From Alphaproteobacteria bacterium (lineage in GTDB: Bacteria > Pseudomonadota > Alphaproteobacteria > Acetobacterales > Acetobacteraceae): a DNA stretch of 9,591 nucleotides. This document shows, piece by piece, positions 1 to 5,243 of the stretch. A program made the translations under genes and the position numbers. The notes beneath the pieces are model-generated. The model was not told the DNA's origin. It saw only the letters and a program-made list of their open reading frames with translations, and did not search any database. The stretch lies in the NCBI GenBank assembly GCA_013298245.1, contig JAAFHD010000113.1, forward strand, positions 1 through 9,591, written 5' to 3'. Each line of letters starts with the position of its first letter. The stretch's first letter is position 1.

Positions 1-104
1 CCATCCAATCGGCGGGCGGCAACACGCAGGTGATGCAGGGCGGTTCGCTGGTGCTGCTCTTCGGCGTCGCCAGCCTCGCACAAAGCGACTTCATCTTCGG
101 CTGA
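1..104 (+). CDS. C-terminal end of an unidentified hydrophobic protein (partial)
   Basis: Codons run from position 3 to a TGA at 102-104 and give 33 residues ending in SLAQSDFIFG. The start lies left of the window. I chose this frame because its codons are strongly G/C at the third position and the translation reads like protein, with a hydrophobic stretch (GGSLVLLFGVASLA) that could be a membrane helix or a buried strand. A second frame stays open to a TGA at 185-187, overlapping the next start, but its translation is Arg/His/Cys-rich and looks like a shadow. I do not recognise the family from this fragment. It is on the same strand as the MFS gene and 79 nt upstream of it. Confidence 0.6.
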   Translation, partial: IQSAGGNTQVMQGGSLVLLFGVASLAQSDFIFG

Positions 105-110
105 CCATCA

Positions 111-139
111 TGCGCGCCGTGCATGCCGCACATTGCGCA
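111..139. promoter_or_regulatory. 29-nt interrupted palindrome upstream of the MFS gene
   Basis: Outer arms TGCGC (111-115) and GCGCA (135-139) are perfect reverse complements. So are inner arms GTGC (119-122) and GCAC (128-131), around a 5-nt centre. A symmetric 3/3 mismatch separates the two pairs. It starts 6 nt after the upstream stop codon and ends 44 nt before the MFS start. It could be a stem-loop at the 3' end of the upstream transcript, although no T-run follows, or a dyad operator for the transporter. The pairing is seen directly; the role is inferred. Confidence 0.35.
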
Positions 140-183
140 GATGATTGTTGCGGCGCCCGCGCGCGCCACGCGAAGCTGCCCGC

Positions 184-1389
184 ATGACAGCCCTTCGCGT
201 GCCGCCCGGCATCCTGATCCTTTGCGCGGTGATCGCGGCGGCACTCGCGATGGGCACGCGCAACAGCTTCGGCCTGTTCCTCGCACCCATGACCAACGCG
301 CTCGGCTGGAGCGCCTCGGGCTTCGGCTTCGCCATCGCGCTGCAGGTGCTGCTGAACGGCGTGTTCCAGCCGATCTGCGGCAACCTCGCCGATCGCTATG
401 GTGCCAGGCCCGTCATCATGGGCGGTGCCACGCTCTACGGCGTCGGCATCGCCGGCATGGCGCTGTCCTCGGACATCACGCTCTTCACTTTCTTCGCGGG
501 CGTGGTGATGGGCATCGCCGTCTCGGCCGCCGGCATGCCGATCATCAGCGCCACACTCACACGCCTGCTGCCGCCCGAGATGCGCGGCCGCGCGGTGGGC
601 CTGTCCACCGCGGGTTCCTCCTTCGGGCAGTTCCTGGTGGTGCCGCTCGCACAGATCGGCATCAACCTGGCCGGCTGGCAGGGGGCGATGCTGCTGCTGG
701 CGGGCTTGGCACTGCTGATGGTCCCGCTCGCCATCCCGATGGATGACCGTGCGGCGCGCCCCGCCAAGGGTGCGACCGGTGACGAACCCGCGGCGGTCGC
801 GCTGAAACGCGCGCTGTCCACCACCAGCTTCTGGTGCCTGTTCTTCGGCTTCTTCGTCTGCGGGATGCATGTGTCGTTCATGGGCGTACACATGCCGGGC
901 TTCGTCGCATCCTGCCATTTGCCGGCCTATGTCGGTGCCGGCGCGATCTCGCTGATCGGGTTGTTCAATGTGGTGGGCAGCCTGGCCGCCGGTGAGCTCT
1001 CGCAACGCTGGCAACGGCGCAACCTGCTGGTGATGATCTACGCCGCGCGCGGCGTGCTGATGGCGGTCTTCATGGTGGCGGAAAAGACCACCACGAACGT
1101 CCTGATCTTCAGCGCCTTCATGGGGCTTTTGTGGTTGTCCACCGTGCCGCCGACGGTCGCTTTATGCGCGCGCAATTTCGGCACGCAGTGGCTGGCCACC
1201 ATCTTCGGCCTGGTCTTCCTCGGCCACCAGATCGGCGGTTTCACCGGCGCTTTCCTTGGCGGCTACATCTTCGATGCCACCGGCAGCTATGACCTGATGT
1301 GGAGCATCTCCATCGCCGGTGCGGCCTTCGCCGCCCTCATCCACCTGCCGGTGCGCGACCCGCCGAACCTGGTGCCCGCCAGAGCATGA
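184..1389 (+). CDS. MFS transporter, monocarboxylate/oxalate-formate-like
   Basis: This is a 401-residue inner-membrane transporter of the major facilitator superfamily, probably with 12 helices and moving a small organic anion by proton-coupled or exchange transport. The MFS motif A is clear at residues 66-80 (GNLADRYGARPVIMG) after the second helix. A degenerate copy lies in the second half around residues 265-280 (GSLAAGELSQRWQRRN). A hydrophilic central loop at about 187-210 separates the two halves. The late segment GHQIGGFTGAFLGG (348-361) followed by Asp-Ala-Thr-Gly is typical of the monocarboxylate/oxalate-formate-like branch. I chose ATG at 184 because the first helix begins about eight residues later; a TTG at 145 would add 13 Arg-rich residues. 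The ribosome-binding site is weak (GAAG near 172). The last two codons and the stop fall in a repeat-like sequence. The substrate cannot be told from sequence. Confidence 0.88.
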   Translation: MTALRVPPGILILCAVIAAALAMGTRNSFGLFLAPMTNALGWSASGFGFAIALQVLLNGVFQPICGNLADRYGARPVIMGGATLYGVGIAGMALSSDITLFTFFAGVVMGIAVSAAGMPIISATLTRLLPPEMRGRAVGLSTAGSSFGQFLVVPLAQIGINLAGWQGAMLLLAGLALLMVPLAIPMDDRAARPAKGATGDEPAAVALKRALSTTSFWCLFFGFFVCGMHVSFMGVHMPGFVASCHLPAYVGAGAISLIGLFNVVGSLAAGELSQRWQRRNLLVMIYAARGVLMAVFMVAEKTTTNVLIFSAFMGLLWLSTVPPTVALCARNFGTQWLATIFGLVFLGHQIGGFTGAFLGGYIFDATGSYDLMWSISIAGAAFAALIHLPVRDPPNLVPARA

Positions 1390-1430
1390 TCCGCAAAGGC
1401 GGCCTGCCAGTTTTCAAGAAGACGCATGGC
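1381..1430. repeat. Possible remnant of an alphaproteobacterial intergenic palindromic repeat
   Basis: The stretch begins AGAGCATGATCCGCAAAGG, continues through CCAGTTTTCAAGAAGA and ends GCATGGC. The order and spacing of AGAGCATGATCCG, an A-run, GTTTTC, a GAA/AAGA segment and CATG resemble a dispersed palindromic element that I recall from rhizobial and related alphaproteobacterial genomes. Here the right arm is degenerate (CATGG rather than CATGC), so it does not fold well. The MFS stop codon (1387-1389) lies inside the left arm. The match is from memory and has not been searched. Confidence 0.3.
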
Positions 1431-1433
1431 GAA

Positions 1434-1447
1434 AGCTTCACGAAGCT
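1434..1447. promoter_or_regulatory. Short inverted repeat AGCTTC-AC-GAAGCT
   Basis: Two perfect 6-nt arms (1434-1439 and 1442-1447) flank a 2-nt centre. It lies in the 129-nt gap before the DoxX-like gene, 71 nt upstream of that start, where an operator or promoter for the four-gene run would be expected. The 2-nt centre makes an RNA hairpin unlikely, so a protein-binding dyad is the better reading. No confident -35/-10 pair was found nearby. It may instead belong to the repeat-like sequence just upstream. Confidence 0.25.
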
Positions 1448-1518
1448 GATCCGGCCGCGCGCGTAACCTGGCCATCCAGGCCCGCGAAACCTCGGCGAAC
1501 CGCTTTGAGGACGCATCC

Positions 1519-1950
1519 ATGCAAGCCGTCGCCACCCGCATCAACCCGCGCATCATCACCGCCATCTCCTGGATCGCGGCCGGCTGGATCGCCTGGGAAT
1601 TCCTCTACTACCTGCAATTCAAGCTGACCGGTGCCGAGGGCAGCGTGCAAGGCGTCTTCCAACCCATCGCCAACTGGGTGGGCCTGCCCGCGCACGAAGC
1701 GCCGATCCGCTGGACCGTCGCCATCCTGGAAATCATCGCCGCCACCCTCGTCCTCAACCAGCCCACGCGCTGGTACGGCGCCTTCATGTCGGCCGGCATC
1801 ATGGCGGGTGCCATCTTCCTGCACGTGATCGGCCCCATCGGTATCGACCCCTACAATGACGGCGCGATGCTGTTCAAAGAGGCCTGCTTCACACTCACCG
1901 TCGCGGGCTTCCTGCTCTGGCTGCATCGTGACGAGAGGCCGCGGCTGTGA
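1519..1950 (+). CDS. DoxX-like four-helix membrane protein
   Basis: This 143-residue protein has four hydrophobic segments at about residues 12-32, 62-80, 86-107 and 117-136. The pattern fits the DoxX family: an FKLTG stretch after helix 1, a WVGLP turn, an Arg/Glu-containing second helix (IRWTVAILEIIAATLVL), a Gly/Ala-rich third helix (AFMSAGIMAGAIFLH), and a final helix ending in WLHR. DoxX proteins are small inner-membrane proteins. The founding member is part of an archaeal thiosulfate:quinone oxidoreductase, and a mycobacterial member belongs to a membrane oxidoreductase complex, but most have no known reaction. A good ribosome-binding site, GAGGA at 1507-1511, fixes the ATG start with 7-nt spacing. 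The stop overlaps the next gene's GTG by 4 nt, so translation is probably coupled. It could be another small four-helix family; the assignment is by overall pattern. Confidence 0.72.
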   Translation: MQAVATRINPRIITAISWIAAGWIAWEFLYYLQFKLTGAEGSVQGVFQPIANWVGLPAHEAPIRWTVAILEIIAATLVLNQPTRWYGAFMSAGIMAGAIFLHVIGPIGIDPYNDGAMLFKEACFTLTVAGFLLWLHRDERPRL

Positions 1951-3017
1951 AGCCGCCGGCCCGTGATGCCGCGCTCGACGCCATGCGCGGCTGGATGCAG
2001 CTGTCCATCATGTTCTCCCACGCCTTCGGCAGCATCGCCGGCGGCTGGCTGATCCACGCCGCCTGGGGCACCTCCGACAGTTCCGAACAATTCGTCTTCC
2101 TCTCCGGCTTCGGCCTGGGTTCGCTGTTCCTGTGGAAGGCGTCGCAATTCGGCTTCGGCGGCGCCGTGCGGGATCTGCTGCCACGTATCGCCAAGATGTG
2201 GCGCACCCACATGATCGTGTTCCTGGCCTTTGGCATGATGGTCGCCACCGCCTGCACGCTGCTCGGTGAAGCTGGCTGGGATTTCGCCACCGCCCACCCC
2301 TGGTATGCGCTGCTGGGTGGCGCGCTCACGCTCTACCAACCGCCACCCTTCATGGGGATCCTGGCGCTGTTCATCTACGCCATGCTGGCGCTGCCGGTCT
2401 TTTCCTGGGCGTCGGACCGCTTCGGCGCCTGGGCATTGTTGCTGCCCGCCGCGATGTGGACCACCGGCCAATTCGTGCCACCCGATGTGCCCGCGCTTGG
2501 CGGCACCACCATCGCCTTCCACCCGCTGCCATGGATCGCGCTGTTCATGCTGGGCGCCTTCTTCGGCCGGCGCGTGCTGGTCACCGGCCGCGCCATCGGG
2601 CGGCACAATTTTCTGTTGGTTGGTGCGGCCGCCATGGTGGCCCTGGGCATCGCCATGCGCGTCACCGGCTGGATGCCCGATGCGCTGGTCGGCAAGGAAC
2701 AGCTTGGCCCGCTTCGGCTGCTGAACGCGCTGTCCTGGACCTATCTGGTCGTGACGCTGCTGCCGCGCCGCGCCCCATGGGTGCGCACATGGCCGGCCCA
2801 GGCGCTTGCCGCCATCGGGCGCAATTCGCTGCCCGCCTTCAGCCTCGGCCTGTTCTGTTCCTACCTGACGGTGCTGGTCTTCAACCACAGCACATTGCCG
2901 CAATTGCTGACCGAACCTGTGATGCTGGGTGCTTCCGCCATCGCCATGTGGGCCATCGCCCGGCACGGCCAGGCTGCCCCCTCCCGCACGGCCCCACCCG
3001 CACCTATCTTGCGCTGA
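1947..3017 (+). CDS. OpgC-family membrane acyltransferase
   Basis: This 356-residue polytopic inner-membrane protein fits the OpgC family, whose type member adds succinyl groups to osmoregulated periplasmic glucans. Family signatures are visible in order: RDAALDAMRG near the N-terminus (6-15), where OpgC proteins have an Arg-Asp...Arg-Gly entry to helix 1; the Ser-Asp-x-x-Glu-x-Phe-Val-Phe-Leu-Ser-Gly-Phe segment (43-55); the Pro-Pro-x-Met-x-Ile-Leu motif after a Leu-Tyr (129-139); and GRNSLPAFSLG (291-301). About ten hydrophobic segments can be drawn. The GTG start overlaps the upstream TGA (GTGA), and GAGAGG at 1933-1938 is a good ribosome-binding site. The C-terminus ends in a Pro/Ala-rich tail. 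No opgG or opgH glucan-synthesis gene is adjacent, so the acceptor may not be a classical periplasmic glucan. The family call is firm; the substrate is not. Confidence 0.83.
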   Translation: MKPPARDAALDAMRGWMQLSIMFSHAFGSIAGGWLIHAAWGTSDSSEQFVFLSGFGLGSLFLWKASQFGFGGAVRDLLPRIAKMWRTHMIVFLAFGMMVATACTLLGEAGWDFATAHPWYALLGGALTLYQPPPFMGILALFIYAMLALPVFSWASDRFGAWALLLPAAMWTTGQFVPPDVPALGGTTIAFHPLPWIALFMLGAFFGRRVLVTGRAIGRHNFLLVGAAAMVALGIAMRVTGWMPDALVGKEQLGPLRLLNALSWTYLVVTLLPRRAPWVRTWPAQALAAIGRNSLPAFSLGLFCSYLTVLVFNHSTLPQLLTEPVMLGASAIAMWAIARHGQAAPSRTAPPAPILR

Positions 3018-3030
3018 ACGGAGAACACCC

Positions 3031-3963
3031 ATGCCCATCATCCACCGCCCAGGTTGGAACGCCCCCGAAAGCCAGGTCACGCCACAGGCGCTGGTCACTG
3101 GCCGCCGCGCGCTGATGGCCAGCGCCTTGCTGGCCGCCCCGGCCGCGGCGCAGGTGGGTGCGGCACCGCCCCTGCCCGCGCACACGCGCAACGAGCGCTT
3201 CCAGGGCGGCCGCGCCCTGACCGCGGAGCGCGAGGCCACCACCTACAACAATTTTTATGAGTTCGGCTCGCACAAGGGCATCTGGCGGGATGCCCAGCGC
3301 ATGGCCCGCCGGCCCTGGCGCCTGCAGGTCGACGGCATGGTCGAAAACCCGCGCGAATTCGACATCGACGACCTGATCCGCCTGATGCCTGTCGAAGAAC
3401 GCATCTACCGCCTGCGCTGCGTGGAAGCCTGGGCGATGACCGTGCCCTGGACCGGCTTCCCGCTGCGCGCCCTGATGGAGCTGGTCCGCCCCTTGAGCAG
3501 CGGCCGCTTCCTCGCTTTCCAGACCGCGCAACTGCCTGCGGTCATGCCCGGCCTGCGGCAGACCTGGTTCCCCTGGCCGCATGTCGAAGCCTGCACCATC
3601 GCAGAGGCCATGAACGAGCTGACCTTCATGCCCATCGGCATGTATGGCCAGCCCTTGCCGCAGCAGAATGGCGGGCCCTTGCGCGTCGTCTTCCCGTGGA
3701 AATACGGCTTCAAATCCGGCAAATCCATCGTGCGCATCACCGTGCAGGAACAGCGCCCCAACACCTTCTGGGGCACCATCCAGCCGCAGGAATACGGCTT
3801 CTGGGCCAATGTGAACCCGGCTGTCGCCCACCCGCGCTGGTCCCAGGCCACCGAATTGCTGATCGGCACGCGCGAACGCGTTCCCACCACGATCTGGAAC
3901 GGCTATGGCGAATGGGTGGCCGGGATGTACCAGGGCCTGGAGGGTGAGCGGCTGTTCGTATGA
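3031..3963 (+). CDS. msrP: MsrP, periplasmic methionine-sulfoxide reductase catalytic subunit
   Basis: This 310-residue molybdopterin enzyme (formerly YedY) reduces methionine sulfoxide in oxidised envelope proteins. The N-terminus carries a twin-arginine type signal: RR at 25-26, then a hydrophobic Ala/Leu stretch ending near AAAQ (38-41). This matches export of a folded cofactor-loaded protein, although the motif after RR is not canonical. The molybdenum-ligand cysteine is Cys130 in YRLRCVEAWAM. Other family blocks are TTYNNFYEFG (70-79), LPQQNGGPLRVVFPWKYGFK, ANVNP and HPRWSQATE, and the C-terminus is YQGLEGERLFV. It is slightly shorter than the E. coli enzyme, mainly at the N-terminus. 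GGAG at 3020-3023 places the ATG, 13 nt after opgC. In many bacteria msrP is followed by msrQ, its haem-containing membrane electron donor. Here a 93-residue two-helix protein follows instead. Confidence 0.95.
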   Translation: MPIIHRPGWNAPESQVTPQALVTGRRALMASALLAAPAAAQVGAAPPLPAHTRNERFQGGRALTAEREATTYNNFYEFGSHKGIWRDAQRMARRPWRLQVDGMVENPREFDIDDLIRLMPVEERIYRLRCVEAWAMTVPWTGFPLRALMELVRPLSSGRFLAFQTAQLPAVMPGLRQTWFPWPHVEACTIAEAMNELTFMPIGMYGQPLPQQNGGPLRVVFPWKYGFKSGKSIVRITVQEQRPNTFWGTIQPQEYGFWANVNPAVAHPRWSQATELLIGTRERVPTTIWNGYGEWVAGMYQGLEGERLFV

Positions 3964-4241
3964 GGATACTGGGTTGGGTCTTGATGGCGCTGGCTTTCGC
4001 GCTGGGCTTCGTCTTCACTTTCGGCGAGCCCCTGGGCACGATCCTGTTCGCCTGGAACAGCGGCTTCATTCCCACTTTCCAGGCGGGCGTGCAGCGCAAC
4101 CTGTCGCCCTGGCTGTGGGATATGCTGATCCTGCCGTTGCTGGAACGCCCTGTCTGGGTGGGGCCGTTCCTGTTGAGCTGCCTGGTGTTTTTTGTGCACG
4201 GCATGTGGAAGCGCGCGACGGGGCAGGCTACTCCATCGTGA
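3960..4241 (+). CDS. Small two-helix membrane protein downstream of msrP
   Basis: This 93-residue protein begins at an ATG that overlaps the msrP stop (ATGA), so it is probably translated with msrP. A GGAGGGTGAG stretch at 3939-3948 may serve as ribosome-binding site. It has a first hydrophobic helix at about 4-21, a second at about 67-83, and a short basic tail. Between them is a polar, Trp-rich segment containing QAGVQRNLSPWLWDMLI (41-57), then a Pro-Val-Trp entry to helix 2. I recall similar small unnamed proteins with an 'xQxxVQRxLxPxLWD' middle in alphaproteobacteria, but I know no function. It is not MsrQ: it is less than half the expected length, lacks about four helices, and has a single histidine (His80), so no bis-histidine haem site. 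Its last 14 nt overlap the 3' end of the convergent minus-strand gene. Confidence 0.75.
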   Translation: MRILGWVLMALAFALGFVFTFGEPLGTILFAWNSGFIPTFQAGVQRNLSPWLWDMLILPLLERPVWVGPFLLSCLVFFVHGMWKRATGQATPS

Positions 4242-5181
4242 TGCGCGCGGCCGGGATGACGCGGCCCCATTTCACCAACTCCGCTTCCTGATAGGCGCGC
4301 AAGGCAGCCGGCGTTCCGGGCTGCGCCTGCAAGCCTTGGCGGTCCAGGGCGGCTGCCACATCAGGCTCCGCGATCGCGGCGTTCAGCGCGGCGTTCAACT
4401 GCGCGACCAGCGCGTCGGGCAGGCCAGGCGGCGCCAGCAATCCAAGCCAGCCGGCCACCTCCACATCCAGCCGCTGTTCCACCAGCGTGGGCACATCGGG
4501 CAGCGCGCGCAGCCGCTCGCGCGTGGTCACGCCGAGTGCGCGCACAGCCCCGCCCGCGATCTGCCCGAAGGCGGTGGTGGCATTGTCGAAATACACATGC
4601 ACATCGCCCGCCAGCAGCGCCGTCATCGCCTGCGCGGCCCCCTGGTAGGGCACATGCGTCAGGTCCACGCCGGTCTGCAATTTGAAGAACTCCGTCGCCA
4701 GGTGCGATGAACTGCCGGACCCCGCGGTCGCGTAGTTCAACTGCCCCGCGCGGCCGCGCGCATATTCCACGAATTGCGCCGCCGTCTGCACCGGCAGCCG
4801 TGCATTCACCAGCATGACATTGGGCAGCAGCCCGATCATCCCGATCTGCGTGAAATCCCGCACGACATGATAGGGCAGGTCAGGCCGCAGAATCTGCAAC
4901 GTCCCATTGGTGCCGAAAGTGCCGAGCAGCAGCGTGTAGCCATCCGGCGCCGAACGCTGCACCTGCTGCGCACCGATCACGCCCACCGCCCCGGGCCGGT
5001 TGTCCACGACGAAAGGCTGGCCCAAGCGGCGTGACATGGCATCGGCCACGGTGCGGCTGATGGTGGTGGTGAAGCCGCCGGGCGGGAAGGGCACCACCCA
5101 GCGCACCGGGCGCGTGGGATAGGCCTGCGCGCGGGCCAGGGCGGGTGCCAACAGCATTGGCAATATGCGGCGTGAGAGCAC
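4228..5181 (-). CDS. Bug/TctC-family tripartite tricarboxylate transporter substrate-binding protein
   Basis: This 317-residue periplasmic solute-binding protein belongs to the Bug (TctC) family, which captures carboxylates and related small molecules for tripartite tricarboxylate transporters. A short Sec signal runs from MLSRRILPMLL to a likely cut after AQA (18-20). Family hallmarks are WVVPFPPGG (28-36), VVDNRPGAVGVIGAQQV, APDGYTLLLG, YATAGSGSSSHLATEFFK, the ligand-loop motif HVPYQGAAQAM, LLAGDVHVYFDN and LPDVPTLVEQ. The residue usually Asp after PGG-x-x is Thr here (GGFTT), and the usual PGAGG is PGAVG, so ligand preference may differ. The start is GTG at 5181 with AAGGA 6 nt upstream. 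It lies 61 nt downstream of tldD on the same strand. No tctA or tctB membrane gene is present, as is common for this expanded family. Confidence 0.92.
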   Translation of the reverse strand: MLSRRILPMLLAPALARAQAYPTRPVRWVVPFPPGGFTTTISRTVADAMSRRLGQPFVVDNRPGAVGVIGAQQVQRSAPDGYTLLLGTFGTNGTLQILRPDLPYHVVRDFTQIGMIGLLPNVMLVNARLPVQTAAQFVEYARGRAGQLNYATAGSGSSSHLATEFFKLQTGVDLTHVPYQGAAQAMTALLAGDVHVYFDNATTAFGQIAGGAVRALGVTTRERLRALPDVPTLVEQRLDVEVAGWLGLLAPPGLPDALVAQLNAALNAAIAEPDVAAALDRQGLQAQPGTPAALRAYQEAELVKWGRVIPAARITME

Positions 5182-5188
5182 GATGTTT

Positions 5189-5209
5189 CCTTCCCCGATT
5201 GGAGGAAGG
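5189..5209 (-). promoter_or_regulatory. Stem-loop that includes the ribosome-binding site of the Bug gene
   Basis: Read on the minus strand, CCTTCC (5209-5204), one unpaired T and CC can pair with GG and GGAAGG (5194-5189) around an AATC loop: six plus two base pairs with one bulge. The 3' arm contains most of the AAGGA ribosome-binding site of the GTG start at 5181. The folded form would hide the site. The pairing is seen directly; a role in translation control is inferred. Confidence 0.35.
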
Positions 5210-5221
5210 CTAGGTCCTGTC

Positions 5222-5243
5222 AGCCGCGCGGCGCAAGGCGGCT
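5222..5243 (-). terminator. Weak stem-loop at the end of tldD
   Basis: AGCCGC (5222-5227) and GCGGCT (5238-5243) are perfect 6-nt arms around a 10-nt GC-rich loop. On the minus strand the first arm starts on the last base of the tldD stop codon. No run of T follows, so it is not a classical intrinsic terminator. It may slow RNA decay or be chance in such GC-rich DNA. If it does not terminate, the Bug gene is read through from tldD. Confidence 0.25.

Noticed and set aside
145..183. A longer MFS start at TTG 145
   Set aside because: It would add 13 Arg-rich residues before a normal first helix, and no good ribosome-binding site precedes it. ATG 184 gives a typical N-terminus.
2..187. An alternative frame for the upstream gene ending in TGA at 185-187, overlapping the MFS ATG
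   Set aside because: The ATGA overlap was tempting, but the translation is Arg/His/Cys-rich. The frame ending at 104 has better third-position G/C and a natural hydrophobic stretch.
1287..1565. A 92-codon minus-strand frame across the gap between the MFS and DoxX-like genes
   Set aside because: Part of its translation (RLLENWQAAFADHA) looks protein-like, but it overlaps coding sequence at both ends and that part corresponds to the repeat-like element, which explains it better.
1851..3242. A 463-codon open frame on the minus strand opposite opgC and the start of msrP
   Set aside because: The translation is Gly/Gln/His/Arg-rich and low in complexity. It spans the ends of three real genes on the other strand, including their ribosome-binding sites.
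3960..4241. The gene after msrP as a truncated msrQ
   Set aside because: It is complete with its own start and stop, has two helices rather than six and one histidine, and does not resemble any part of MsrQ.
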